Source of the DNA: Methylocystis sp. ATCC 49242
GTDB taxonomy: Bacteria; Pseudomonadota; Alphaproteobacteria; Rhizobiales; Beijerinckiaceae
Length of the DNA: 64,000 nucleotides
NCBI RefSeq assembly: GCF_000188155.2
Contig: NZ_KE124774.1
Coordinates: forward strand, 3,428,356 to 3,492,355
Direction of reading: 5' to 3'
Under the pieces are notes generated by a model, which saw nothing but the letters and a program-made list of their open reading frames with translations, was not told the DNA's origin and ran no database searches. Shown here piece after piece: positions 1 through 8,249 of the stretch (its first letter is position 1; every line of letters begins with the position of its first letter). The position numbers and the translations under genes are program-made.

Positions 1-618
1 GCTGTTAGCGATGGCCTTCACGAGCTTGGGATGCGAGCGCAGCTTCTGCCACACCGCAAAGCCCATCGTGACCGTGTTCGGCCGATAGATGAGCGTCGAG
101 TCGAGCGCGGCGTTGATGACGCCGATCGGGTCGCTGTTCGCATAGTCCTCGAAGCGGGCAGTTCCCGTGAGCGCGGTGATGCGCGCCGGGGCGTAATTGG
201 CCGTATTCTGCATCATGGCCGCGACGCGGACCTCGCGGTCGAGCATGAGCAGATTGGTGAGCCAGTTCACGGCATGCGCGCGCGGGTCATAGCTGGAGAT
301 GCCGGCGCGGCGCTGCGCCTCGGCTGCCTTGATGTCGGAATTGGGGATCACGTCGCCGAGGCCATAGCTGTCGACGGCGCCATTCTGCTCGATCGCGCTG
401 AATTCGACGAGCGGAACGCGGCCCTTGCGTCCGACCTTGGTGTCGGGGAGCGAGAAGCCTTCGGCCAGAGGGTATTCAAGCCATTTGAAGCTTTCGCCAG
501 CGACCGGCACGCGCGGCAGCACCTGGTCGGCGATGAGCGTGAGGTCGGGGTTGGAATAGCCGATCGCATAGCCGGTGAGCACCGGGTTGACGACGAAGGG
601 GCGAGCAGGAGCAGCCAT
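1..618 (-). CDS. Phage major capsid protein (partial, C-terminus off the window)
   Basis: An open frame runs from the ATG at 618 to the window edge without a stop, giving 206 residues that begin MAAPARPFVVNPVLTGYAIG. It follows a protease/scaffold gene and a decoration-protein gene, which is where Mu-like phages keep the major head subunit. The N-terminus (PDLTLIADQVLPRVPVAGES, then VGRKGRVPLVEF) resembles head subunits of Mu-like prophages in Alphaproteobacteria. A weak GAGG lies about 6 nt before the ATG. The rest of the gene is outside the window. The capsid call rests mainly on gene order. Confidence 0.75.
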   Translation of the reverse strand, partial: MAAPARPFVVNPVLTGYAIGYSNPDLTLIADQVLPRVPVAGESFKWLEYPLAEGFSLPDTKVGRKGRVPLVEFSAIEQNGAVDSYGLGDVIPNSDIKAAEAQRRAGISSYDPRAHAVNWLTNLLMLDREVRVAAMMQNTANYAPARITALTGTARFEDYANSDPIGVINAALDSTLIYRPNTVTMGFAVWQKLRSHPKLVKAIANS

Positions 619-653
619 GATTGCCTCGATTGCGAAAGAGGGGCGTCAGCCGG

Positions 654-1028
654 TCAGCCGGCGATGACGCCCTTGGAGACCTGGAAGGGGATGACGTCAC
701 CGGCGACGCCCGAAACGAGCGCGAAGCCGATGACGTGCTTCATCTGGCCGGAGGTGAAGGTCGCCGCGACAGCCTTGCTGTTGGCGTCCGACGTGAGCGG
801 GTCGCCGGCGGCGACCGTGCCGCCCAGCGTGACCTCGTGGACGTCGTCGATGGCGACGTCGACCATCTGTCCGGCCCCGGTCGCGCCCATGTCGATGACG
901 CCCGCGATCTTGTCGGTCGCCGCCGTCGCCGGCGCGACCTCGCCGCGGTTCGATGTGTATTTGACGATCGTCTTCGCCGCTGCGGCGGCGGTGATCGAGA
1001 AGCTCTTGAAGCAGGGGCTGGCGCTCAT
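654..1028 (-). CDS. Capsid decoration protein, DUF2190-like
   Basis: This 124-residue protein is rich in Ala, Gly, Val and Thr. It has the beta-rich pattern of DUF2190 capsid cement proteins, with segments such as GVIDMGATGAGQMVDVAIDD and PLTSDANSKAVAATFTSG and a C-terminal IPFQVSKGVIAG. Such proteins bind the outside of the head and stabilise it. It sits between the protease/scaffold gene and the capsid gene, where Mu-like phages usually have it. An AGGA lies 8 nt upstream of the ATG. Confidence 0.75.
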   Translation of the reverse strand: MSASPCFKSFSITAAAAAKTIVKYTSNRGEVAPATAATDKIAGVIDMGATGAGQMVDVAIDDVHEVTLGGTVAAGDPLTSDANSKAVAATFTSGQMKHVIGFALVSGVAGDVIPFQVSKGVIAG

Positions 1029-1054
1029 CGCTTAAGTCCTGTCGTTAGCGGAGG

Positions 1055-1528
1055 TCAGGCCGTGGCCTGATATTTGGCTTCGAGGGCCGCCATGGCGGAC
1101 ATGAAGTCGGGAGCCTTGCCGGCGGAGACGAGGCCGCGCGCTTCAGCGGCGAGCTGCGCGCCGGTCGGGACGCCGCCGCCCTCCGGCGGCTTCTTGTCGT
1201 CGAGGCCGGAGCCGGAGAGCACGGGCGTCTTCGCCGAGAGCAGCGCCTTCACCGTCTCCAGGCCGGCGTCGGTGGCGCAGAGCCGCGCATAATGCTCGCG
1301 CTCGGCGGGAACGATCTTCTTTCCCTTCACCGCGTCCTCGAGCAGCGCGTCGACCTGCGCCTTGCGGCCCGCGGCCTTGATGTCGGAAAGCTCCTTCGAC
1401 GTCGCGGCGAGCTGCGCCAGCGTTTCGTCGTGAACCTTCTTCTCCACGAAGCCGGCTTCGAGAGCCGTCAGCATGGCGGCCTCATTGGCGCCGGCCGTGA
1501 CGCCGAGCGCGCTGGCGAGTTTGTCCAT
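1055..1528 (-). CDS. Nested scaffold protein (Mu gpZ-like), internal start of the gpI gene
   Basis: Two consecutive in-frame ATG codons (1531-1529 and 1528-1526) lie within the protease gene. They are preceded by AGGAG at 1539-1535, giving 3 and 6 nt of spacing, so the second ATG is favoured. Translation would start MDKLASALGVTAGANEAAML and yield a 157-residue helical, charged protein. Mu makes its scaffold Z from exactly such an internal start in gene I. The ribosome site is visible; use of the start is inference. Confidence 0.6.
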   Translation of the reverse strand: MDKLASALGVTAGANEAAMLTALEAGFVEKKVHDETLAQLAATSKELSDIKAAGRKAQVDALLEDAVKGKKIVPAEREHYARLCATDAGLETVKALLSAKTPVLSGSGLDDKKPPEGGGVPTGAQLAAEARGLVSAGKAPDFMSAMAALEAKYQATA

Positions 1529-2053
1529 CATGTTCTCCTGGGAGGATGCGGCGGCGAGCGCCTTCTGATTGCCGAGCGCCGGGGCCGTGACGAGCGCGAC
1601 CGATCGCAGCCATGTCGGCCTGCGCTCCGGCGTGTGGAAAAAGTCGGGGGAGACGAAGCGGTATTTCCGCGCCGCGAGCAGCGCCTTGCCTTCGTCGAGC
1701 CATTCGACGCGGCCCTGCAACGCGCCGCCGTCGACGCGAAGCTCCCTGATCCAGCCGATCGCGTCGGCGCGGGAGCCGGTGAGCGCGGCGTGATGCGTGG
1801 CGTGATTGACGTCGACCGGCAGGTCGACGCCGTCCGCATTGAAGCGGGAGACGAGCAGCTCGGGGTCTACATCGAAAGACCTCCCGTCACGGGTGTCGAC
1901 GCGACCGCGCTTTGCGAAGATCGTGATCCACTCCGGCGGCGCGTCGCTTTCGGGAAGCACGGCGGCCAGAGCGTGAAATGCGAAATCGGCTTGCGAAGCG
2001 GTCTGCATGTCGGCAAGATGCAATTGCCGGCCGGGAGCAATGGCCCCGAACAT
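1055..2053 (-). CDS. Mu gpI-like prohead protease/scaffold fusion
   Basis: The 332-residue protein resembles Mu protein I. The N-terminal half carries the protease region (PPEWITIFAKRGRVDTRDGR, VDVNHATHH, then RKYRFVSPDFFHTPE). The C-terminal half is charged and helical, as expected for a scaffold. The protease should mature the prohead by cutting the scaffold. The start is uncertain: 2053 has a G-rich sequence upstream, while an in-frame Met at 2005 would give a more typical family length. A 140-bp gap separates it from the upstream gene. A second internal start is annotated separately. Confidence 0.85.
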   Translation of the reverse strand: MFGAIAPGRQLHLADMQTASQADFAFHALAAVLPESDAPPEWITIFAKRGRVDTRDGRSFDVDPELLVSRFNADGVDLPVDVNHATHHAALTGSRADAIGWIRELRVDGGALQGRVEWLDEGKALLAARKYRFVSPDFFHTPERRPTWLRSVALVTAPALGNQKALAAASSQENMMDKLASALGVTAGANEAAMLTALEAGFVEKKVHDETLAQLAATSKELSDIKAAGRKAQVDALLEDAVKGKKIVPAEREHYARLCATDAGLETVKALLSAKTPVLSGSGLDDKKPPEGGGVPTGAQLAAEARGLVSAGKAPDFMSAMAALEAKYQATA

Positions 2054-2193
2054 GTTCGGCCCGCCCCGAGAGGCGCAAGCGCGAACCGCGCGCGACCCCT
2101 TCAGATAAAATCGACGTTAAAAGGGTATTGAAAGCCCTGGACGCGCGTTTTCAGCCACAATGGCCGAAGACAGCGGAAATCGCATTCGACGCA

Positions 2194-2490
2194 TCAGCGG
2201 CCGTTTCTGCGGCCCGCGCCTTTCCTCTCTGGCAGGCGCTCCAGAACGAGTTTCGAATAGCCCGCGTCGTCGCGCCAGTGCTCCAGCTCGGCGAAGTCGC
2301 CGCAGAGCAGCCGCGCGAGCTTCGTGGCCTTGAGATCGAGCGCGCTGCGCATCGTCGGCGGCATGCGCTCCCAGTTGGGCGCGCCGCGCATAAGCTCCTT
2401 GAGCGACTGCTCCAGCTCCGCGACCGCGCCGAAGTCGCCATGCGTCGTCTCGCGCGCGGCGAGCAGCGGATCACGCGGGGTCTTTCGCAT
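2194..2490 (-). CDS. DUF6378-like / MazG-fold small phage protein
   Basis: This 98-residue protein contains RETTHGDFGAVAELEQSLKE, then APNWERMPPTMRSALDLKATKLARLLCG and a C-terminal HWRDDAGYSKLVLE. That layout (R-x-x-THGDF, a W-x-x-M helix, K-x-AR-x-L-x-G, W-x-D-x-AGY) matches DUF6378, an all-alpha family related to MazG nucleotide pyrophosphohydrolases. It overlaps the end of the MuF gene by 20 nt, so it is translated with the head genes. A nucleotide-hydrolysing role is inference from the fold. Confidence 0.6.
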   Translation of the reverse strand: MRKTPRDPLLAARETTHGDFGAVAELEQSLKELMRGAPNWERMPPTMRSALDLKATKLARLLCGDFAELEHWRDDAGYSKLVLERLPERKGAGRRNGR

Positions 2491-3589
2491 CGTCTTTCCC
2501 GAAGCTCAAAATCTGCAGCAGGCGCGACAGCGACAGCCGCCAGCGCGTCCTGGCAATCAGCGCGCGCAGCGTGAAGCCGCGCGGCTTCTCGCCCGCCTCG
2601 CGCTTCGCGGCCTCGTCGATCACGCGCTGCACGAGCGGAAGATCCTGCGCGCGCACGCGCGGCCTCTTGCCCGTGAGCGCGCCGCTCGGCGCGGTGACGA
2701 TCCTGCCGTCCATCACGGCGGCGGGAATGTCGAAGCTCGCGCCGGGGATCGTCGCGAGGAAGCGCGGCGCGGGCGAGGCGACGAATTCCGCGATCGACTT
2801 GCGTGCGGCCTCTTCGCCCGCGTCCGCGAGCCGCGCCGAGAAATTCTCGACGAGCGTCCGGGCGCGGGCGAGGCCGGGGTTCGTCTGCCAGCCGGGGTCG
2901 ATCCCGACGGGCACCTGCGTCACCTCGCCGGTGCGGTTATTGACGAAGGTCGTCGTCTCCATGGACGGCCGGTCGGTCGTGTAGCCGTCCTGTCCGTCGA
3001 GCCGCTGGAATTCGAATTTCGTGATCTGCCGCACGGCGCATTTGCAGCCCCAGCCGTTGGGCGGGAAATGCGTCTTCCAGAAATCGTCGTCCACGGGCAG
3101 GATCACGCCCGCCCAGACGAGATGCTCGGGCCGCGGCTCGACGCTCGCCGTGCGCACATAGAGCAGATAGGGCAGGCCGCGCTTGGTGCGCTGGATGCGC
3201 TCCCACTGCCCGGCGGCGCGCGCGGCGCGGACATTGTGCCAGAAGATCGTCTGCAGCCGCGCGGGCTTCGAGAAGTCGACGATCTTCGACTTCCACCGCC
3301 CCTCGGGATCCGCGACCTTGCGGCGGCCATACCAGCCGAGCCGCTGCAGCTCGGGAACGATCCCCTGCCGCCACGTCTCGAAGCCCTGACCGTTTTCGAG
3401 CGCCTTTTGAATGGAGCTTTTGAAGAGGTTCAAAAGCTCGAGATCGACGGCCTTGGCGACGGTGAAGGCGTGGGCGTGCTCCTCGCCGTAAACATCCTTC
3501 CACGAGAAGGAGGGCTTCAACCCCTTGTCGGCGAAATAGCGGATGACCTCCGGCGGCGTCTGGAAACCGCGCTGGGCGGGCGGCTTCAC
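2471..3589 (-). CDS. Phage head morphogenesis protein, MuF / Mu gp30-like
   Basis: The 372-residue protein carries the MuF signature near the middle (THFPPNGWGCKCAVRQIT, equivalent to the HPNCRC-type motif). The N-terminal part (QRGFQTPPEVIRYFADKGLK) is typical of Mu gp30-type proteins. MuF proteins join the portal and capsid during head assembly and may enter the head. The start is a GTG at 3589, directly after the portal stop. An 11-bp perfect inverted repeat lies inside the gene at 3414-3439. Confidence 0.9.
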   Translation of the reverse strand: MKPPAQRGFQTPPEVIRYFADKGLKPSFSWKDVYGEEHAHAFTVAKAVDLELLNLFKSSIQKALENGQGFETWRQGIVPELQRLGWYGRRKVADPEGRWKSKIVDFSKPARLQTIFWHNVRAARAAGQWERIQRTKRGLPYLLYVRTASVEPRPEHLVWAGVILPVDDDFWKTHFPPNGWGCKCAVRQITKFEFQRLDGQDGYTTDRPSMETTTFVNNRTGEVTQVPVGIDPGWQTNPGLARARTLVENFSARLADAGEEAARKSIAEFVASPAPRFLATIPGASFDIPAAVMDGRIVTAPSGALTGKRPRVRAQDLPLVQRVIDEAAKREAGEKPRGFTLRALIARTRWRLSLSRLLQILSFGKDDAKDPA

Positions 3590-3590
3590 G

Positions 3591-5288
3591 TCAGTCTCTC
3601 ACGTCGCCGAGGCCGCGCGATTTCGCGGTCGCCTTCGCCAGCGCGTCGACGAGTGGGCCGCTGTCGATCTGCGCCGCGGCGAGCTTCGCCAGCGCGTCCT
3701 CGAAGGACGTCGCCTCGCCGATCGCCGAGAGCAGGCCCGCGAGCAGCGGGTCTCGGATTTCGCGCCAGTCGGAGAGCGCATCGTCCGTGATCGCGTCCGT
3801 GTCGTCGAGCGCCGTGAAGCCCTGCGCCGGATCGTCGGCGGCGAGGCGGGCGGTTCGCGTCTCGCCGCAATTCGGGCATGTGCAGCCGAAGGCGGCGAGA
3901 TTGGCCTGGTCGCTCCCCGGCTTCTCGTTCTTGGCGCGCGCCGCCCCCTTGTCGCCGTCCTTCGGCTGCTCCGCCGCATTCGTTTCGTCGCCAGCGGCGC
4001 TGTCTTCCCCGCCGCTCGAAACATCTGCGGCGGGCTTCTCGCCCATAAGCTCGTCGTCTTCGTCCGGCTCCGGAATCGAGGCGCGCTTGCGCACATATTT
4101 CTGGCCGACCTGAAGACCGAGCGGGATCGTCTTTTCGAGGAAGGTCGCGAGCGCCGCGAGGTCTTCGTTCTCCGCCAGCTCCATCTCGACGATCGGATAG
4201 ACGTCCTGCGGGCCGAAGTTCATGGCCACGGCCGGGCGCACCAGGTCGCGATTGATCGTCGCCGCCGACTGGCGCAGGTCCGCGCGGGTGATGTCGGTGC
4301 GGACATTCTCCTGCACCTTCGCCTGGGCGAGCGAGCCGCCCGACGACGAGACCTCCGACGTCATCGTCTGGCCGAGAATGATGAGCGACACCTTGCGGTC
4401 GAGATAGTCGATGAAATTGCCGAACACCGCCTCGCCGCGCGAGCCATTGACCTCGTGGAATTCGATCTGCGTCGCCTCGGGAATGATGGCGGCCGCGTCA
4501 TTGGCGATCGAGCGCACCGCGCGCAGCAATGTCGCCTTGTCCCGGTCGGTCGCGGAGGCGTGATATTTGCCGACGCGAAACGGAAGGCCATAGACCTCGC
4601 AGAAGGCCGCCCAGTCCTGCAGCGCGAAGGTCTGCATGACGAAGGCCCATGCGGCCGAGCGGGCGTAGCCGCGCCGCACCGGCGAGCCCGCGCGCAGGAA
4701 GGGCTCGTGCCGGATGAAATAGGGCGCCGTGATCTCGGCGCCGGGAAGCCCCGAGTCCTCCAGCAGGCAGAGCGTGTCGAGCCCCGTCTCGTCGTAGCGG
4801 AACCAGCGCGCGTCGCGGTGCTTGTATTTCACCGGCCGCAGCGCCTTCTGCTGATATTCCCAGATCGGCTCGACGACGGAATAGCCCTTGCCGACGCCGT
4901 CCTGCAGGGCCGAGACCATGTCGGGGAACATCGGGTCCGCGATGAGGCTCTCGACGAAATCGACGGCCTCCGGCTTCACACCCTTGGGCGCGGAGACCGA
5001 GACCGTCGCGCCGTCGAGCGCGAGGCGGCGGGTCTGCAATTGCGAGGCGTAATGGAGGTAGCGCTCCTCCATGTCGATCGCGAGCGTGAGATAGGGCTTG
5101 GCGTGCCCGAGGTTCGCGCCCTTCATGATCTCGGCGAGGCGCTGCGGCGTGAGGCCGGAGGCCTCGGAATAATAGACCAGCGCCCGCGCGCCCTGCTTCT
5201 CGGGGCTCGCGATCTCGCCGGTGAGCAGCGGGACTTCGATCGGGCGGCCGTCGGGGCCGAGGATCGAGGATCGGCGGGTCGCTACCAT
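3591..5288 (-). CDS. Phage portal protein, DUF935 / Mu gp29-like
   Basis: The 565-residue product begins with the DUF935 pattern (TPQRLAEIMKGANLGHAKPY, MEERYLHYASQLQTRR). It continues with FEVYGLPFRVGKY-type and TLLRAVRSIANDAAAIIPE segments typical of Mu-like portals. It would form the ring at the head vertex through which DNA enters. The C-terminal 150 residues are acidic, low complexity and contain a CxxC pair (CTCPNCGE). The start overlaps the terminase stop by 7 nt. Confidence 0.9.
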   Translation of the reverse strand: MVATRRSSILGPDGRPIEVPLLTGEIASPEKQGARALVYYSEASGLTPQRLAEIMKGANLGHAKPYLTLAIDMEERYLHYASQLQTRRLALDGATVSVSAPKGVKPEAVDFVESLIADPMFPDMVSALQDGVGKGYSVVEPIWEYQQKALRPVKYKHRDARWFRYDETGLDTLCLLEDSGLPGAEITAPYFIRHEPFLRAGSPVRRGYARSAAWAFVMQTFALQDWAAFCEVYGLPFRVGKYHASATDRDKATLLRAVRSIANDAAAIIPEATQIEFHEVNGSRGEAVFGNFIDYLDRKVSLIILGQTMTSEVSSSGGSLAQAKVQENVRTDITRADLRQSAATINRDLVRPAVAMNFGPQDVYPIVEMELAENEDLAALATFLEKTIPLGLQVGQKYVRKRASIPEPDEDDELMGEKPAADVSSGGEDSAAGDETNAAEQPKDGDKGAARAKNEKPGSDQANLAAFGCTCPNCGETRTARLAADDPAQGFTALDDTDAITDDALSDWREIRDPLLAGLLSAIGEATSFEDALAKLAAAQIDSGPLVDALAKATAKSRGLGDVRD

Positions 5289-6868
5289 AGGGCGCGCTCA
5301 TGGCTGGAGGATTCGGGAAAGAGCCAGTCGCCCGGCTCGTCGCGCCCTTTCGACGCGGGGGTGTAATCGATCTCGACGACGCCTGTCCGCGTCGCCGCAT
5401 AGGCCAGCATCAGGGCGACGGCGGCGTCGCCGTGGCGGTCCTTCTTGACGCCGCTCTTGAGCGCCGGCACCTGCGGCACGCCGTTCTTCACGACCAGCAG
5501 GCGCAGGTCGGAGGCGATGTCGGCGTCGGCGGGGATCTCGATCCAGTCGTCTTCAAAGGCCGTTTTCAGCGGCTGCGCGTTCTCGCGATACCAAGGCACA
5601 TTGAGCATCACGGCCTCGGTCCGCAGCTCGCCATAGGTCTGCACGGCGAATTCGGCCGTCGACATGCCGAGGCCGGTGGCGTCGTGCTTCGACGCCGAGA
5701 AGCGCGGCAGGCGGTCGCAGATGAATTTGAGCACCTGCCGCTGCTGGTCGAAGGGCATGTTGCGCATCTCGACGACGAAGGGCGTCACGCGCTTGAGCGT
5801 CTGCGTCACGGCCAGCGGCCAGAGCACGGTGAGGTCGGAGACGCGGCCATAGTCGCCGCCGAGATAATGCGCGCGGGACTTGTCGAGCGTCGCGAGCAGC
5901 GGCGCCAGCTCCGCCTCGCACCATTCGCGCACGTCGCGCTCGCGCAGCTCCGCGCGCCAGTGCGTGAAATCATTGGGCCGCGAGAGGCGCAGCACGGGGA
6001 CGCCCTGCCGCGCGCGCGCCTCGATGAGCGGCGCGGGCAGGAAGGCGCCGTCGCCCTCCGAGGGGATGCAGAAAAGCTCCTCGTCCGCTGCGTCGCCATA
6101 GAAGGCGATGACGTCGTCGCGCCATTTCGCCTCGCCCTCGGGGCTCCACGCCTCGCCGCTCTTGAGCATGATGCGGCGCGCGAGCCCGTCGTCGAGCGCC
6201 TCATCGAGATCGACGCGCAGCAGCGCATATGGCTTGTCGCCGCCGCGCGCCGCGCAGCTCCTGATCAGGCGGTTATAGGCGTTGTCGACGCCATTATGCG
6301 TCGAGATGACCAGCACGCGGCCGCCCCACATCAGCAGCGCGAAAGCCGCTTTCAAAAGCTCTTCAAGGTCGTCGTGAAAGGCCGCCTCGTCGACGCAGAC
6401 GAAGCCCTGCATGCCGCGCAGAGAGCGGGCGCGCGAGGGCAGCGCGACGATGTGATGGCCCGAGGCGAAGGTGATGCGAAACGCCTTGATGGCCTTGTCG
6501 GCCTCATCGTCGAAAAGGAACTCCTCCACCGCGCTCGCGGCCTGGTCGAAGTGTTTCGCCCATTCGGCGCAGGTGTCGATCGCCTCGCGCGCCATTTCGA
6601 GATTGTAGCCGATGTAGAAGCAGTCCATGCCGCCCGCCGCGGCGGCGGAAATGAGCACCATGGCCGCGCAGCCCGCCCAGGTGACGCCGGTGCGGCGGCT
6701 CTTCTCGACGACCGTCACCTTCTCGCTCATCGCGAGTTCCACGAGCCGCTTCTGATAGGGCAGCAGCACGTCCGGCGTCGCGCCCTCGTCCGGCAGCGGA
6801 TGCGCGCGGCGATGCGCGATCCATTCGTCGCGGGTGATGAGACGGGGGCTTTTGGCCTCGTCGGTCAT
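5282..6868 (-). CDS. Terminase large subunit, Mu gp28-like
   Basis: The 528-residue protein has a Walker-A-like VEKSRRTGVTW at residues 54-64 and a Walker B FVCVDEAAFHDD with D160/E161. These mark the terminase ATPase motor that packages DNA. The C-terminal nuclease part includes HYLGGDYGRVSDLTVLWPLA and KHDATGLGMSTAEFAVQTYG. I chose the ATG at 6868, which lies at the stop of the preceding small gene, over the upstream in-frame Met at 6892. Flanking gp27-like and portal genes support the call. Confidence 0.92.
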   Translation of the reverse strand: MTDEAKSPRLITRDEWIAHRRAHPLPDEGATPDVLLPYQKRLVELAMSEKVTVVEKSRRTGVTWAGCAAMVLISAAAAGGMDCFYIGYNLEMAREAIDTCAEWAKHFDQAASAVEEFLFDDEADKAIKAFRITFASGHHIVALPSRARSLRGMQGFVCVDEAAFHDDLEELLKAAFALLMWGGRVLVISTHNGVDNAYNRLIRSCAARGGDKPYALLRVDLDEALDDGLARRIMLKSGEAWSPEGEAKWRDDVIAFYGDAADEELFCIPSEGDGAFLPAPLIEARARQGVPVLRLSRPNDFTHWRAELRERDVREWCEAELAPLLATLDKSRAHYLGGDYGRVSDLTVLWPLAVTQTLKRVTPFVVEMRNMPFDQQRQVLKFICDRLPRFSASKHDATGLGMSTAEFAVQTYGELRTEAVMLNVPWYRENAQPLKTAFEDDWIEIPADADIASDLRLLVVKNGVPQVPALKSGVKKDRHGDAAVALMLAYAATRTGVVEIDYTPASKGRDEPGDWLFPESSSHERALW

Positions 6869-7098
6869 GCGTCGCCCTCTATGTTGGCGCACACGTCACG
6901 GGGATCGCCGCCGGCGGCTTTGAAGCCTTGGCAATAGGCGGCGATGTAGGAATAGTCCGCCTCGCCGCCGCAATTCGCGCAGCGATATTTCGCGATCCAG
7001 TTCGCTTCGAGCGACGGGAAGCGATGTTCGACGCAGGAGCCGAGCCTGCGCCTGTTCTCGCTGATTTCAGCGACGATCCTTTGCGTGTCGGGCGTCAC
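6865..7098 (-). CDS. Small zinc-finger-like phage protein
   Basis: A GTG at 7098 overlaps the preceding gene's stop in a GTGA arrangement and opens a 77-residue protein. It has CVEHRFP and a later CANCGGE, so four Cys/His residues could bind zinc, plus a Cys pair near the C-terminus. A longer in-frame ORF extends upstream, but that part only shadows the neighbouring gene. I do not recognise a family. It lies between the small and large terminase genes. Confidence 0.6.
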   Translation of the reverse strand: MTPDTQRIVAEISENRRRLGSCVEHRFPSLEANWIAKYRCANCGGEADYSYIAAYCQGFKAAGGDPRDVCANIEGDA

Positions 7099-7385
7099 GC
7101 CGTCGCCTCGAATCCGAACGCCTTGAGCGAGCCCTCGGGGATGTCGTGGCCCGGCCCGACGCGGAAGACCTTCTCGCCCGTGTTGCGCACATAGGAGACC
7201 GGCCACGGGCCGCGGCGGTTCACGCCGCCGCCTTGCTCCACGGCCTCGCGCGAGAGCTGGATGCAATGGCGCGCATAGCCGAGGCGATCCCTCCCCGCGC
7301 CGACATTGGCGATGATCTCCTCATCGCTCATGCCCGCTTTCACCATCCTCTCGACTCTTTCCCGCAGCGTGTAGTGATGGCTCAT
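7095..7385 (-). CDS. Hypothetical phage protein with HTH-like N-terminus
   Basis: This 96-residue protein begins MSHHYTLRERVERMVKAGMS. The following DEEIIANVGAGRDRLGYARH segment reads like a helix-turn-helix. The C-terminal half (GEKVFRVGPGHDIPEGSLKA) is probably beta-rich. Its start overlaps the gp27-like stop by 4 nt (ATGA), so it belongs to the packaging operon. Function unknown. Confidence 0.65.
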   Translation of the reverse strand: MSHHYTLRERVERMVKAGMSDEEIIANVGAGRDRLGYARHCIQLSREAVEQGGGVNRRGPWPVSYVRNTGEKVFRVGPGHDIPEGSLKAFGFEATA

Positions 7386-7948
7386 TTCTTGATCCCCAAA
7401 ATCTGCGCCTTCAATTCGTCGACCATCTCCGGCTTCAGGCCGCGCGACTTCGCCACGGCGTCGACCGCCACGGCGGCCTTGCTCTGGAACTCCGCGACGA
7501 GCTTCGCGCGGTGCTCGCTCGATTTCTTCTGGCCCTCGATCGCCGCCTTGTAGCCGCTGGCCAGCTCCATCGCGCCCTTGGGCGAAATCCTGCCCGCGCC
7601 GGCCGAGATGATCTCGGTGATGAGCGTCTTGATGAATTCGCCGAGCACGATGTTGCCCTCGTCGATCGACTCGGGCGTGAACTGGTCGGCGATGCCGGCG
7701 AAGAGCGCGCGCTGCTCGGCGATGCGCTGGCTCGCGGCGTAGGAGCGCACCGCGCGGCGGTTGAAGGCGCTCTTCGAGATCGGCGCAATGCCCTTCGCCG
7801 CGAGGCGGTCGTTCAGCTCGAAGAGAATGTCCGCCTGCGTGCGCTGGCGCCGGTTGAGTTCGTCCATCGCCCAGCAGACGTCGTCCTGCCCCTCCTCGGG
7901 GATCAGGTCGATCGACGACAGCCGGCCGCGGCTCTGGCGATCCTCCAC
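7382..7948 (-). CDS. Terminase small subunit, DUF3486 / Mu gp27-like
   Basis: The 188-residue protein has the DUF3486 layout: an N-terminal RLSSIDLIPEEGQDDVCWAM, a recognition-helix region KGIAPISKSAFNRRAVRSYA, and a long helical C-terminus. In Mu-like phages this protein sits directly before the large terminase and recognises the packaging site. Gene order here agrees, with two small genes inserted between the subunits. Confidence 0.88.
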   Translation of the reverse strand: MEDRQSRGRLSSIDLIPEEGQDDVCWAMDELNRRQRTQADILFELNDRLAAKGIAPISKSAFNRRAVRSYAASQRIAEQRALFAGIADQFTPESIDEGNIVLGEFIKTLITEIISAGAGRISPKGAMELASGYKAAIEGQKKSSEHRAKLVAEFQSKAAVAVDAVAKSRGLKPEMVDELKAQILGIKK

Positions 7949-7949
7949 G

Positions 7950-8249
7950 TCACGCCTCCGGGCTGGGGCGCTTAACGCCGGTGATGATCATGCGGCGCTC
8001 GACGTGATCGAGGCCCTTGGTCGTCAGCGAGGCGATGAGCACGCTCGATCTTTCGATGATCGTGACGGCGCCCATGGTCTCCAGCCAGCGCAATTCGTCA
8101 TGCACCCATTCGCGCGGCCTGTTGATCGCCCAGCGCAATTCGAGGTCTTCGCGCAGCGCCTCGCTGTTCCATCGCCGGTCGGGCTGTTCGGCCAGGTCGC
8201 GCAGGATGATGAGGCGGGCGTGTTCGCGGATGATGTCGGTCATGCTCAT
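7950..8249 (-). CDS. Mu gp26-like protein, VpaChn25_0724 family
   Basis: The 99-residue protein starts MSMTDIIREHARLIILRDLA and contains REWVHDELRWLETMGAVTII, the pattern of the VpaChn25_0724 (gp26-like) family, which looks like a winged helix. I chose the ATG at 8249 because it forms an ATGA overlap with the upstream stop; the longer open frame is a shadow of that gene. It is placed between gp25-like and gp27-like genes, as in many Mu-like prophages. Its exact role is not established. Confidence 0.8.
   Translation of the reverse strand: MSMTDIIREHARLIILRDLAEQPDRRWNSEALREDLELRWAINRPREWVHDELRWLETMGAVTIIERSSVLIASLTTKGLDHVERRMIITGVKRPSPEA

Noticed and set aside
2194-2490. 2-aminoadenine (Z) DNA system
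   Set aside because: The MazG-like gene alone does not show it; no purZ or phage polymerase gene is present.
3543-5366. A 607-residue open frame on the plus strand
   Set aside because: It lies opposite the portal and MuF genes, is Arg-rich with no recognisable domain, and is the usual antisense shadow in GC-rich DNA.
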